64,000 nt of DNA from positions 124,001 to 188,000 of the forward strand of contig JACJWG010000007.1 of the NCBI GenBank assembly GCA_020637235.1. The letters are read 5' to 3'. The translations under genes and the position numbers were made by a program. Shown here in pieces: positions 34,445 through 43,116 of the stretch; within the stretch, counting starts at the first letter, position 1, and each line of letters opens with the position of its first letter. The notes beneath the pieces were generated by a model. That model worked only from the letters and a program-made list of their open reading frames with translations. It made no database searches and was not told the DNA's origin. This stretch comes from Acidimicrobiaceae bacterium (GTDB taxonomy: Bacteria > Actinomycetota > Acidimicrobiia > Acidimicrobiales > Ilumatobacteraceae).

Positions 34445-34491
34445 GCGTGTGCGGACTGCGGCCCCACTATGGGGCCGCAGTCCGCACACGC
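34445..34491. terminator. Perfect 21-bp palindrome at a convergent gene end
   Basis: Arms GCGTGTGCGGACTGCGGCCCC and its exact complement enclose a 5-base loop (ACTAT), between the stops of the AtuA-like gene and the response regulator. No T-run. The arm core recurs at 46503-46552. Confidence 0.75.
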
Positions 34492-34494
34492 ATC

Positions 34495-35178
34495 TCACGC
34501 GAGCAGGCGGTAGCCGATGCCTCGGGCGGTCACGATCAGGCGCGGGTCGTCGGGGTGATCCTCGATCTTCACTCGCAGGCGGCGCACGTGGGCGTCCACC
34601 AGGCGGCTGTCGCCGAGGTACTCGTACCCCCACACCCGCTCGAGCAACTGGTCGCGGCTGAGCACCATCCCGGCGTGATCGGCGAACTCGCACAGCAGGC
34701 GGAACTCGGTCTTCGTGAGACTCAACTCGACGCCACCCTTCAAGGCCACCCCCTGCTCACGTCGCAGCTCGACGTCACCGAAGCGCGATCGGGGCGGCGC
34801 CGCCGAGGTCTCGTGCAGCTGCACGCGACGCAAGGCGGCGCGGATGCGGGCCGCCAGCTCCTTCGGCACCACGGGCTTGGTCACGTAGTCGTCGGCACCC
34901 GCCTCGAGGCCGGCCACCAGGTCGTAGGTGTCGGTCTGGGCCGTGACGATGATGATCGGCACGATGCTGTTGGCTCGCAGCTGCCGGGCCACCTCGAACC
35001 CCGACAGATCGGGCAGGCGCAGGTCGAGCAGCACCAGGTCGGGTTCGTGCGCGGCGAACATCTCGAGACCGGTCCGCCCGTCCGCCGCCTCGCGCACCTC
35101 GTAGCCCTCGTCCTCGAGGGCCAGGGTGAGGGCGAGGCGGATCGAATCGTCGTCCTCGATGAACAGTAGCGACGTCAT
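34495..35178 (-). CDS. Response regulator, MtrA-like (OmpR family)
   Basis: 227 residues. Receiver: FIEDDDSIR, phosphorylated Asp52 in LLDLRLPD, Thr in IVTAQTD, Lys in YVTKPV. C-terminal winged helix: LSLTKTEFRLLCEFADHAGMVLSRDQLLERVWGYEYLGDSRLVDAHVRRLRVKIE, closely resembling MtrA. It is divergent from STAS, histidine kinase and GerMN genes that match the MtrB-LpqB order, so it is the likely partner. The 335-base gap holds candidate binding sites and a hairpin. Confidence 0.9.
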   Translation of the reverse strand: MTSLLFIEDDDSIRLALTLALEDEGYEVREAADGRTGLEMFAAHEPDLVLLDLRLPDLSGFEVARQLRANSIVPIIIVTAQTDTYDLVAGLEAGADDYVTKPVVPKELAARIRAALRRVQLHETSAAPPRSRFGDVELRREQGVALKGGVELSLTKTEFRLLCEFADHAGMVLSRDQLLERVWGYEYLGDSRLVDAHVRRLRVKIEDHPDDPRLIVTARGIGYRLLA

Positions 35179-35284
35179 GCCCGAGATGATGCCCGACACG
35201 AGACCCGACGCCTCGCCCACCCCGGGGATTCCCGACATCTGGGACGGCACGGCCGTCGCGGACCCGGATCTCGGTCTGGTGTTC

Positions 35285-35323
35285 GTTACACAAATCGCGC
35301 AGAAGGCGAGTCGTCGTGTCACA
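35285..35323. promoter_or_regulatory. Paired GTyACA sites in the divergent gap
   Basis: GTTACACAAAT (from 35285) and GTCACAAACCT (from 35318) are direct repeats spaced 33 bases, three helical turns, in the most AT-rich part of the gap. GTNAC half-sites are the known MtrA recognition type, so these may be the regulator's own sites. Confidence 0.35.
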
Positions 35324-35359
35324 AACCTCCCGCACCATGTGCATCGTTCACGCTGCCTA

Positions 35360-35392
35360 GGTGGGGTACCAACCTCCCCCTGGTGCCCCACC
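35360..35392 (+). promoter_or_regulatory. 12-bp hairpin in the leader of the STAS gene
   Basis: GGTGGGGTACCA pairs with TGGTGCCCCACC (one G-U) across a 9-base loop, 121 bases before the STAS start. Possible attenuator or protein site. Confidence 0.45.
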
Positions 35393-35513
35393 TGCAGCGG
35401 TGATCATCGGGCGAACATCCCGTGTGGCCGGTACGGCCGGACCTGCGATCCGTCGTACAGCCCCACCACCGGACCCATCGGGGCGCCGGTTCGAGTCATC
35501 CAGGAGGTCCCGA

Positions 35514-35870
35514 ATGCTCTCGCCGATCCTGATCGCGTCCACCGACACCAACCGCAAGCTCCTGGTGATGACCGTCGAGGGTCCCCTCGTCGACCCGGAT
35601 CACGTCGACGCCCTGCGCCTGGTGCTGCCGGCCGTGCCGGCCGGTCACAGCCTCATCGTCGATCTGTCGGGTGCCACCGAGTTCAGCGCGGGTGCGTTGG
35701 CCGGCCTTCGCGCCGTTGCGCAGGAGTCGATCGAGCTCGGGCAGACGATGGTCGTCGTCTGCGGCGACCTCGAACGACGCGCCGAGCTCGTGCTCGCGGA
35801 TCTCGACACCCTCGTCCCGGTCGTGGAGGCGGTCGAGCACGCGCTCCCGCTCACACGCGCCGCCGCCTGA
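35514..35870 (+). CDS. STAS-domain protein (anti-sigma-factor-antagonist-like)
   Basis: 118 residues, a single STAS domain. LVMTVEGPLVDPDHVDALRLVL, then LIVDLSGATEFSAGALAGLRAV, where the usual phosphorylated Ser of SpoIIAA sits in the D-S/T-G position (here SGATEFSAGA). Such proteins bind anti-sigma kinases. AGGAGG ribosome site before ATG 35514, unlike its leaderless neighbours. It lies 134 bases upstream of the kinase gene, with a hairpin between. Confidence 0.85.
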   Translation: MLSPILIASTDTNRKLLVMTVEGPLVDPDHVDALRLVLPAVPAGHSLIVDLSGATEFSAGALAGLRAVAQESIELGQTMVVVCGDLERRAELVLADLDTLVPVVEAVEHALPLTRAAA

Positions 35871-35960
35871 GGCGCACGCTGACCACGTGGGCGGCGGCAC
35901 CACCACCCGCACCGCCCGCACCGCCGGTCCACGTCCGACCCCCACCGCCTCGCCACGTTC

Positions 35961-35994
35961 GATCACCCCTGCTGCCCTTCCAGCGGGGGTGATC
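35961..35994 (+). promoter_or_regulatory. 14-bp hairpin just before the histidine kinase start
   Basis: GATCACCCCTGCTG pairs with CAGCGGGGGTGATC (one G-U) around CCCTTC, ending 9 bases before the kinase GTG. In mRNA it would sit over the translation start region; it may also end STAS transcription. Confidence 0.5.
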
Positions 35995-36003
35995 GGCCAC
36001 ACT

Positions 36004-37383
36004 GTGGCCGTGTCGACCTCTCGTCCGAAGCGAACCCTGCGGCTGCGGACGCGTGTCACGGTCTTCTTCAGCATCGCGACGCTCGCTGCGAGCCTGGCCC
36101 TCGCCGTCGTGACGTATGCCGTCGCCCGCACCTACCTGCTCGACCAGCGCGTCAACGTGGCGCAGAGCCAGGGGTTCTCGAACGCGTTCGCGATCCTCAC
36201 CGAGATGCGGGCGCCGTCACCCACCGGTCTCCAGTTGTTCATGCAGCAACTCCCCGAGACGGGCGGCTTCGCGATCCTGCAGACCCCGGACGGCACCTAC
36301 TACTCCGACCAGCGCTTCCCCGACGACGTCCTGCCGGTCGAGCTGGCGACCAACGTGCGCGCCGGGAACTACGGACTGCAACGCTTCGAGGCGAACGGCG
36401 AACCCTTCCTCGGCAGCGGCATCTACATCGCGGAGTTCGACAGCTTCTACTTCGAGGGGTTCCCCCTCGACACCACCGATCGGACGCTCGGGGCGATCGC
36501 CACGGCGTTGCTGGTGGGTGCCGGCGTCACGGCGCTCATCGCCGGTGGGATCGGTTGGTGGACCAACCGCCGCCTGCTGCGCCCACTCACCCGGGTCGCC
36601 GCCGCGGCGGGCGAGATCGCCGGTGGCGGCCTCGACGCCCGGATGGCCAACGAGACCGATCCCGACCTCGCCAAGCTCGCGGCGTCGTTCAACGAGATGG
36701 CCGACGCGGTGCAGGCCCGCCTCGAACGCGAGGCCCGGTTCGCGAGCGACGTGAGCCACGAGCTCCGCTCCCCGATCACGGCGCTGTCGGCGGCGGTCGA
36801 GGTGCTCGACGGCCGGCGAGCCGATCTGCCCGAACGCACCCAGCAGGCGCTCGACGTGGTGGTGAGCCAGGTGCGCCGGTTCGACCAGATGGTGATGGAC
36901 CTGCTCGAGCTGAGCCGCATCGACGCCGGCAGCACCGAGCTGCACCGAGAAGGCGTGTCGATCGAGGAGCTGGTCACCCGCATCGCGCACCGATACGGGT
37001 TCGGCGACGTGCCGATCGAGATCGGCCGGAAGGTACCGACCACCGTGCAGCTCGACAAGCTGCGCTTCGAGCGCATCCTGGCCAACCTGCTCGACAACGC
37101 CAACCAACACGGCGGTGGCCCGACGCGGGTGACGATCGAACCCCGTGGCCGCAACGGGATCAGCCTCGCCGTGGAGGACAACGGTCCGGGCGTCGCCCGG
37201 GGTGAGCGGGCCCGCATCTTCGAGCGCTTCGCCCGGGGCAGCGCAGCACGCCACAAGGTGGGCACCGGGCTCGGGCTCTCGCTGGTGGCCGAGCACGCAC
37301 ACGCACACGGCGGTGAGGCGTGGGTCGAAGATCGACCGGGCGGTGGCGCGCGTTTCGTCGTCACGTTCAACGAGGTGGCCTGA
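36004..37383 (+). CDS. Sensor histidine kinase, MtrB-like
   Basis: 459 residues. TM1 at about 18-42, an extracytoplasmic sensor of about 120 residues, TM2 at about 165-185, HAMP, HisKA with His252 in ASDVSHELRSPI, and an HATPase with NLLDNANQHG, VEDNGPGV and GTGLGLSLVAEH. The SDVSHELRSPIT box is the MtrB form. GTG starts at 36004 or 36010 are equivalent. It overlaps the GerMN lipoprotein gene by one base (TGATG), the mtrB-lpqB arrangement. Confidence 0.9.
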   Translation: MAVSTSRPKRTLRLRTRVTVFFSIATLAASLALAVVTYAVARTYLLDQRVNVAQSQGFSNAFAILTEMRAPSPTGLQLFMQQLPETGGFAILQTPDGTYYSDQRFPDDVLPVELATNVRAGNYGLQRFEANGEPFLGSGIYIAEFDSFYFEGFPLDTTDRTLGAIATALLVGAGVTALIAGGIGWWTNRRLLRPLTRVAAAAGEIAGGGLDARMANETDPDLAKLAASFNEMADAVQARLEREARFASDVSHELRSPITALSAAVEVLDGRRADLPERTQQALDVVVSQVRRFDQMVMDLLELSRIDAGSTELHREGVSIEELVTRIAHRYGFGDVPIEIGRKVPTTVQLDKLRFERILANLLDNANQHGGGPTRVTIEPRGRNGISLAVEDNGPGVARGERARIFERFARGSAARHKVGTGLGLSLVAEHAHAHGGEAWVEDRPGGGARFVVTFNEVA

Positions 37384-38111
37384 TGGCACGCGATCCCGGG
37401 CGCCGCCTCGTCGCGCTCACGGCGACGTGCACGATCGGCGTCGCCGTCGCCGCCTGTGGTGTCACGCAGTCGAGCGAGTTCGAACAGATCAGCGGTGACG
37501 ACATCCAGTTCGACCTCGACCAGACCACCACCACGAGCACCACCACGATCCCGCCGACGACCGTGGACGCCACGACGAGCACCACGCTCGCGCTCACCAC
37601 CACCACCGAGATCCCCGTCGAACTCGTGCAGATCTTCTTCGTCGCCGGCAACCAGCTCAACTCGGTGTCCGTCCCGATCACGAGCCCCGTGTCGCCGTCC
37701 CAGGTGCTCGCCGCCCTCGTGGCCGGCCCACAACCGGACATCGGGATCGGCCTGCGCACCACCATCCCGACCCGGGAAGGCCGCGACATCACCGTCACCA
37801 AGGAGCGGGGCACGGCGATCATCGATCTCCCGGCGGGCATCTTCGACGTGGTCGTCGGTCGCGACCAGCGTCTGTTCTTCGCCCAGCTGGTCCTGACGAT
37901 CGGACGTCTCGGCGGCATCGGCCCGGTGCAGTTCACCCTGGCCGGCGAACCGATCAGCGTGCAGTCGGGCGACGGTTCGCAGGCCGAGACCGTCACCGTC
38001 GACGACTACCAGTCGCTGCTCGTCGGCGCACCGGCCTCGACCACCACGACCACGGTCGAGACCACGACACCCCCGGCCGACACGGTCACGGGCAGCTCGA
38101 TCGGCGGGTAG
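37383..38111 (+). CDS. GerMN-domain lipoprotein, LpqB-like
   Basis: 242 residues. Lipobox VAAC (Cys near residue 25) after a signal peptide, a Thr-rich linker of about 45 residues, and a GerMN domain (VQIFFVAGNQLNSVSVPI, VLAALVAGPQPDIGIGLRTTIP, GTAIIDLPAGI, FFAQLVLTIGRLGGIGPVQFTLAG). LpqB of other actinobacteria has a GerMN domain plus a beta-propeller and modulates MtrB; here only GerMN remains, followed by a Thr-rich tail. ATG overlaps the kinase TGA. Confidence 0.88.
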   Translation: MARDPGRRLVALTATCTIGVAVAACGVTQSSEFEQISGDDIQFDLDQTTTTSTTTIPPTTVDATTSTTLALTTTTEIPVELVQIFFVAGNQLNSVSVPITSPVSPSQVLAALVAGPQPDIGIGLRTTIPTREGRDITVTKERGTAIIDLPAGIFDVVVGRDQRLFFAQLVLTIGRLGGIGPVQFTLAGEPISVQSGDGSQAETVTVDDYQSLLVGAPASTTTTTVETTTPPADTVTGSSIGG

Positions 38112-38114
38112 CGT
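38109..38114 (+). promoter_or_regulatory. -10 box of leaderless era
   Basis: TAGCGT ends 10 bases before the era ATG and overlaps the end of the GerMN gene. Confidence 0.4.
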
Positions 38115-38124
38115 CGGTCGCCTG

Positions 38125-38991
38125 ATGCACCAGCCCGACGCCGACTCTCCCACCCGCAGCGGGTTCGTCGCCGTCGTCGGACGACCCAACGTCGGCAAGA
38201 GCACCCTCGTCAACGCCATGTGCGGCACGAAGGTGAGCATCGTGAGCGACAAGCCGCAGACCACGCGCACCCGGGTGCGCGGCGTGCTCACCCGACCCGA
38301 CGTGCAACTCGTGTTCGTCGACACGCCCGGCCTGCACAAGCCCGTCACCGCGCTCGGCGAGCGGGTGAACGCCACGGCCCTCGACAGCATGGACGACGTC
38401 GACGTCGTGATGCTCGTGGTCGACGCCACCGCCGGATACGGCCGCGGTGACGCCTGGGTGGCGAGCCGTTTCGACGTGAGCCGGGCGCTGGTGGTGGTGA
38501 ACAAGATCGACCGCCTCTCGAAGGACCAGGTGTTCGCGCAGCTCGCTGCGGTCGCCGAACTCGGTGCCGAGGGTTACTTCCCGGTGTCCGCCCGCACGGG
38601 CGAGGGCATCGGTGCGCTCGTCGAGCACCTCGCAGCACGCATGCCCGACGGCCCGTGGTTCTTCCCGGACGACACCGTGCGCGACCTCCCGGAGGAGGAG
38701 TGGGTGGCCGAGTTGGTGCGCGAGCAGTTGCTGGCGGTCACCCACGACGAGCTGCCGTACTCGATCGCCACGCGCGTCACCGAGTGGGAGTGGCCTCGCA
38801 TCCGGTGCGAGATCGTCGTCGAGCGCGAGAGCCAGAAGGGCATGGTGATCGGCAAGAAGGGTGCGGTGCTGAAGGAGGTGGGCATCCGGGTGCGCCGCCA
38901 GCTGCCCGACGGGGTGTACCTCGAGCTGCACGTGAAGGTCGACAAGGACTGGCAGCGCCGCCCCGACCGGGTGGAGCGGCTCGGGTACTGA
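38125..38991 (+). CDS. era: GTPase Era
   Basis: 288 residues. G1 GRPNVGKST, G3 DTPGLHK, G4 NKID and G5 SAR are present; the C-terminal KH domain carries VERESQKGMVIGKKGAVLKEVGI. Era binds 16S rRNA and aids 30S maturation. It is separated from phoH-ybeY, usual neighbours in many genomes, by 20 kb here. HAD gene follows by 2 bases. Confidence 0.96.
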   Translation: MHQPDADSPTRSGFVAVVGRPNVGKSTLVNAMCGTKVSIVSDKPQTTRTRVRGVLTRPDVQLVFVDTPGLHKPVTALGERVNATALDSMDDVDVVMLVVDATAGYGRGDAWVASRFDVSRALVVVNKIDRLSKDQVFAQLAAVAELGAEGYFPVSARTGEGIGALVEHLAARMPDGPWFFPDDTVRDLPEEEWVAELVREQLLAVTHDELPYSIATRVTEWEWPRIRCEIVVERESQKGMVIGKKGAVLKEVGIRVRRQLPDGVYLELHVKVDKDWQRRPDRVERLGY

Positions 38992-38993
38992 CG

Positions 38994-39602
38994 ATGGCGT
39001 TCGAGGTCGGTGTCGCCGTGGTGTTGCTCGACCTCGACGGCGTGATCCGCCACTTCGACGAGTCGATCGCCCTGCGCGTCGAGGCAGCACACGGCCTCGA
39101 GCGGGGCACGCTCGCCCGGGTGGCGTTCGAGGACGACCTGCTGCGCGAACTGTGCGTCGGCCGGATCACGCGCGCCGAGTGGATCGCCTGCGTGGGCGAA
39201 CGAATCGGTTCGCCGGCCGCGGCCGCGGAGCGCTTCGCCGACATCGGCACGGTGGATCCGGCGATGCTGTCCCTCGTCGACCGCATCCGTGCCGACGGGC
39301 TGCCCGTCGCGATCCTCACGAACGGCACCGACACCATCCCCGCCGAGCTCGACGTCCTCGGCATCGCCGGTCGGGTGGACCGCGTGTTCAACACCGCGGC
39401 GATCGGCGTGTGCAAGCCGGATCCGGCCGTCTACCGCCACGTGTGTGCGGTGCTCGGCGTCGCGCCGCGCCAGGTGTTCTTCGCCGACGACTCGGCGAGC
39501 AACGTCGCCGCCGCGACCGCGATGGGGCTGCTGGCGCACCACTTCGTGGGGATCGGTCCGCTGGTGGCCGATCTGCGCGAGCGGGCCGGCCTGTCGGTGT
39601 GA
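38994..39602 (+). CDS. HAD-superfamily hydrolase
   Basis: 202 residues. Motif I LLDLDGV (nucleophile Asp and general-acid Asp), motif II ILTNGT, motif III Lys in CKPDP, motif IV FFADDSASNV. A helical cap fits subfamily IA phosphatases such as epoxide hydrolase N-terminal or phosphoglycolate-like enzymes. Substrate unknown. Two bases after era. Confidence 0.88.
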   Translation: MAFEVGVAVVLLDLDGVIRHFDESIALRVEAAHGLERGTLARVAFEDDLLRELCVGRITRAEWIACVGERIGSPAAAAERFADIGTVDPAMLSLVDRIRADGLPVAILTNGTDTIPAELDVLGIAGRVDRVFNTAAIGVCKPDPAVYRHVCAVLGVAPRQVFFADDSASNVAAATAMGLLAHHFVGIGPLVADLRERAGLSV

Positions 39603-39618
39603 GCGGCCGCCCGAGCCG

Positions 39619-40842
39619 TCAGAGGAAGTAGCCGGTGACGTCGACGATCACGTGCGTCGACCCGCCGCCGCCGCACACGATGGTGAGCTGACGGTTCGCG
39701 TCGAGCGTGAGGTTCTGGCCGTTGTTCAGGATCTGGCCGGTGGCGAACCAGTTGATGCTCGCGGCAGCGATCCCGGCGTTGCCGCCCGGGTTGATGGCGA
39801 CGAAACCCGACCCCACGGTCTCCACCACGCCGACGTTGGCGGTGATCGCTCGAGCGCCCGACGGCACGAAGTCGACCAGATCGACGACCCCGGTGGTGAG
39901 GTCGCGACGCCCCGACACGGAGATCGTGCGGGCCTGCCCGGATGCGAGCGGCCCCACCGCACCGGCGGGTTCGACGAGCCGCGAGTCGTACACGCGCCCG
40001 GGCGTGACCGGATGGAACGACCCGGCCGTCGACGGCCCGGCGAGCTTGCGCCAGGCACTCGGGCTTCCACCCTGGACGCAGTACCAGAGGTCGCCGTTGG
40101 TGTCGACGTCGATGGCGCCCTGGACGGCGGCGTGCCCGCGTTGCGGCGGCGGCACCGCGGCCGAGCTGAGCAGCAGGGCGCCGACCTTGCCCGAGAACTC
40201 GCCGCCGACATCGTTCGTGCTGACGCCCACCACAGCACGACCCGCCGTCGACGTCGCCTGGACGCCAGCACCGCTGGCGGACTCCGCGCGTACGCCGACA
40301 CCCGTGGTCGATTGCCCATGAACCCCGATGACCGCACCCGTCCCGCTCCCGAGGACCCCGGCCAGCCCCGCAGACGATCGGCCGACGACTCCGTGGCCCT
40401 TGTCGGATCCCCCGAACACCCCGGCTTTGGTGGTGTCCGACGGCGTGGGCGCGCTGGTGTCGGCGAGCCCGGCGACCCCGACGCGTGCGGCCGCGGGCAA
40501 CAGTGGGGTCGCTACGTTATCGGGGCTCGCATACACACCATATTGGGTCGTCTCGACGACGTTCGCGTCAGCCGCGGCCGGCAGCGCCCGGCTTCCGGCG
40601 ACGGCCGCAGCGGTGGCACCGGCGGCACCGAGGATCAGGCGGCGACGGCTCGTACCCGACGGTCCGGACACCGACTCCGCCGACTCCACGACCGCCGCAC
40701 GTGCCGCGGCCAACTCGGCCTCGAGCAGGCCGATCCGTGCCTCTTGGCGATCGAGTCGTGCGAGCAGCGACACGAGGAGCGCGTCGCGTGCGACGTCATC
40801 GGTGTGAGCGGGCGCGTCAGCACCTTCGGCGTGGGTCGACAT
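39619..40842 (-). CDS. Large exported surface protein with internal twin-arginine signal
   Basis: 407 residues. Residues 1-60 are acidic and coiled-coil-like (LLVSLLARLDRQEARIGLLEAEL). A twin-arginine region SRRRLILGAAGATAAAVAGS follows at 65-84 with AAADA as possible cleavage site. The middle (about 140-215) is a glycine-rich pattern GVxG/GVxA like tail-fibre beta-helix repeats; the end (about 275-407) is a beta-domain (PGRVYDSRLVEPAGAVGPL, VPSGARAITANVGVVE, VIVDVTGYFL) of a type common in exported actinobacterial proteins. Ligand unknown. TAGGGT lies 30 bases upstream with AGAAAGG as ribosome site. Confidence 0.75.
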   Translation of the reverse strand: MSTHAEGADAPAHTDDVARDALLVSLLARLDRQEARIGLLEAELAAARAAVVESAESVSGPSGTSRRRLILGAAGATAAAVAGSRALPAAADANVVETTQYGVYASPDNVATPLLPAAARVGVAGLADTSAPTPSDTTKAGVFGGSDKGHGVVGRSSAGLAGVLGSGTGAVIGVHGQSTTGVGVRAESASGAGVQATSTAGRAVVGVSTNDVGGEFSGKVGALLLSSAAVPPPQRGHAAVQGAIDVDTNGDLWYCVQGGSPSAWRKLAGPSTAGSFHPVTPGRVYDSRLVEPAGAVGPLASGQARTISVSGRRDLTTGVVDLVDFVPSGARAITANVGVVETVGSGFVAINPGGNAGIAAASINWFATGQILNNGQNLTLDANRQLTIVCGGGGSTHVIVDVTGYFL

Positions 40843-40907
40843 GTGTGGAACCTTTCTCGTCGGCCCGGACGACCCTAGTGGGCTCGTCCTCCCCCGTCCG
40901 CAGCGGG

Positions 40908-42542
40908 TCAGACCTTGCTGTCCCGACCCGCCCAGAACGGGGCACGCAGCTCACGCTTCAGCACCTTGCCGCTGCCGGTCTTCGGCAGTTCGTCGATGAA
41001 GGTGACCGAGCGGGGCACCTTGTAGTGCGCGAGGTGCTCGCGGGCGAACGCCATCACGTCGTCGGCGGTCATCGACGCGCCCTCGCGCACCACCACCACG
41101 GCGTGCACGCTCTCACCCCACTCCTCGCTCGGCGTGCCGAACACGGCCACCTCGAGCACGTCGGCGTGGTGTTCGAGCGCTGCCTCGATCTCGGCCGGGT
41201 AGATGTTCATGCCACCGGAGATGATCATGTCCTTCTTGCGGTCGCAGATGTAGATGTAGCCCTCGTCGTCGCGGTAGGCGATGTCGCCGACGGTCTGGTA
41301 GCCGTGCTTGCTGTCGGCGAGGAACTTGTCGTGCTGCTTGTAGTAGTCGGCGAACACACTCGGGCTCTTCACGAACAACTCGCCCGTGTGCTCGGGCCCC
41401 ACACCGGTGACCTCGTTGCCGTCGTCGTCGAACAGCTTCACCTCCACCATCGGCGCCGGCTGCCCACACGAGCCGGGCTTGCGCAGCTGGTCCTCGGGCC
41501 GGAGGATGCAGTTGACGCCGAGCTCGGTGCTGCCGTACACCTCGAACAGCGAGTCGCCCGGGAAGTACGCGAGGTACATCTGCTTGAGCGCGAAGCTCCA
41601 CGGCGCGGCGTTCGCGATCATCCGCTTCATCGAGCTGACGTCGTAGCGGGCCTTCACCTCGTCGGGGAGGTTGCAGATCATGCGGATCGGCGTGGGCGCC
41701 GAGAACGTCGACGTCACCCGGTAGGTCTGCACGAGGCGCAGCCAGTCCTCGGCGTTGAACTTGCGTTGCAGCACCACCGTCTGGCCGAGGGTCTGGGCGA
41801 TGCCCATGAACCCGCCCGGACCCGAGTGGTAGAGCGGGCCGGTGGGGATGTACACGTCGTCGGGCGTGTAGCCGATGAACCCGATCATCGCCCCGGCCTG
41901 GGCCGCGCCGGCGTTGCCACGGCGGAGCGCGCCCTTCGGTTTGCCGGTCGTGCCGCTCGTGTAGATCATGGTGGCGCCGGGTTCGACGCCCTCGGGCACC
42001 TTCGGTTCGCCGTCGCTCGCTGCGGCCACACGGGCGTCGACGTCGATCATGCCGTCGGGCACCTCGCCGTCGAACACCAGGATGTGCTCCACCTTCGGCA
42101 GCTCGCCGCGGATGCGCTCGAACATCGGCGCGAACTCGGCGTCGACGTACACGATCGTGGCGTCGCTGTGGTCGGTGACGTATGCCGCCTCCTCGTCGCT
42201 CAGCCGATAGTTCAGCGGCACCGCCGTCACACCCAGCTTGCGGGCGGCGTTGATCATCTGCACGAGCCCGATCGAGTTCTGCCCGCACCACACCACCTTC
42301 GAGTCGCCCGGCCTGACGCCCAGGTCGAGCAACACGTTGGCGAGCCGGTTCGATGCGGCCTCGAGCTCCGCGAACGTGAGCTGTCGGATCGTGCCGTCAG
42401 GACGGTCGTCGACGACCGCCAGCTTGGTCCCCTGTGTCAATGCGTACGCGCTCAGAAAATCCCCCATGAGCACACTGCGTAGCAGACGCGCCGACCGGCT
42501 CGCGACGCGGAGCGGATAGGTGAGGGCGCGCACCGGGTCCAT
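40908..42542 (-). CDS. AMP-forming acyl-CoA synthetase (long-chain type)
   Basis: 544 residues. P-loop-like IYTSGTTGKPKGAL, EVYGSTELG and TVGDIAYRDDEGYIYICDRKKDMIISGGMNIYP, LPKTGSGKVLKREL with catalytic Lys. Such enzymes activate fatty or aromatic acids. ATG 42542 follows TACGGT by 7 bases; the upstream in-frame codons add no conserved residues. Divergent from the MaoC hydratase with a 41-base gap, suggesting linked roles in acyl-CoA metabolism. Confidence 0.92.
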   Translation of the reverse strand: MDPVRALTYPLRVASRSARLLRSVLMGDFLSAYALTQGTKLAVVDDRPDGTIRQLTFAELEAASNRLANVLLDLGVRPGDSKVVWCGQNSIGLVQMINAARKLGVTAVPLNYRLSDEEAAYVTDHSDATIVYVDAEFAPMFERIRGELPKVEHILVFDGEVPDGMIDVDARVAAASDGEPKVPEGVEPGATMIYTSGTTGKPKGALRRGNAGAAQAGAMIGFIGYTPDDVYIPTGPLYHSGPGGFMGIAQTLGQTVVLQRKFNAEDWLRLVQTYRVTSTFSAPTPIRMICNLPDEVKARYDVSSMKRMIANAAPWSFALKQMYLAYFPGDSLFEVYGSTELGVNCILRPEDQLRKPGSCGQPAPMVEVKLFDDDGNEVTGVGPEHTGELFVKSPSVFADYYKQHDKFLADSKHGYQTVGDIAYRDDEGYIYICDRKKDMIISGGMNIYPAEIEAALEHHADVLEVAVFGTPSEEWGESVHAVVVVREGASMTADDVMAFAREHLAHYKVPRSVTFIDELPKTGSGKVLKRELRAPFWAGRDSKV

Positions 42543-42549
42543 CGGCTTC

Positions 42550-42555
42550 ACCGTA
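42550..42555 (-). promoter_or_regulatory. -10 box of leaderless acyl-CoA synthetase gene
   Basis: TACGGT on the minus strand ends 7 bases before the ATG at 42542. Confidence 0.5.
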
Positions 42556-42583
42556 GGCGACGGCGACCTGTCAAGCTTCCGGT

Positions 42584-43045
42584 ATGGCAGCACGCATCAT
42601 CAACGGAACCGCCGAGCTCAAGGGGCTCATCGGCGAGCACCTCGGCTACAGCGACTGGATGGAGATCACCCAGGAACGCGTCAACCAGTTCGCCGAGGCC
42701 ACCGGCGATCACCAGTGGATCCACGTCGATCCCGAGCGCGCCAAGGCCGAGAGCCCGTTCGGCGGCCCGATCGCCCACGGCTACCTCACCTTGTCGCTCG
42801 GCCCCGTGCTGATGCCCCAGGTGGTCATCACGACCGGTTTCCGCATGGGCGTCAACTACGGCGCCAACAAGGTGCGCTTCATGTCGCCGGTGCCGGTGGG
42901 CGCCAAGTTGCGCATGGGCGTCACGCTCATCAGCGTCGAGGACATCGCCGGCGGCGTGCAGGTCACCTACGGGTTCACGTTCGAGTGCGAGGGTGCGGCC
43001 AAGCCGAGCTGCGTCGCCGAGGTGATCTTCCGCAGTTACGAATGA
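42584..43045 (+). CDS. MaoC-like (R)-hydratase
   Basis: 153-residue hot-dog protein. The catalytic block is FAEATGDHQWIHVDPERA (Asp and His), followed by GGPIAHGYLTLSL. Family members hydrate enoyl-CoA to (R)-3-hydroxyacyl-CoA. NodN-like length. It faces away from the acyl-CoA synthetase and is followed by a strong hairpin and repeat array. Confidence 0.9.
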   Translation: MAARIINGTAELKGLIGEHLGYSDWMEITQERVNQFAEATGDHQWIHVDPERAKAESPFGGPIAHGYLTLSLGPVLMPQVVITTGFRMGVNYGANKVRFMSPVPVGAKLRMGVTLISVEDIAGGVQVTYGFTFECEGAAKPSCVAEVIFRSYE

Positions 43046-43080
43046 TCCGCAGCGGCGTCCGCCGCACGAGCGAGTCGACC

Positions 43081-43107
43081 GACGCCCGGGCACCTCGCCC
43101 GGGCGTC
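43081..43107 (+). terminator. Perfect 11-bp hairpin after MaoC gene
   Basis: GACGCCCGGGC pairs exactly with GCCCGGGCGTC around a 5-base loop, 35 bases after the stop. No T-run; probable terminator. Confidence 0.65.
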
Positions 43108-43116
43108 GCCGCGTGC

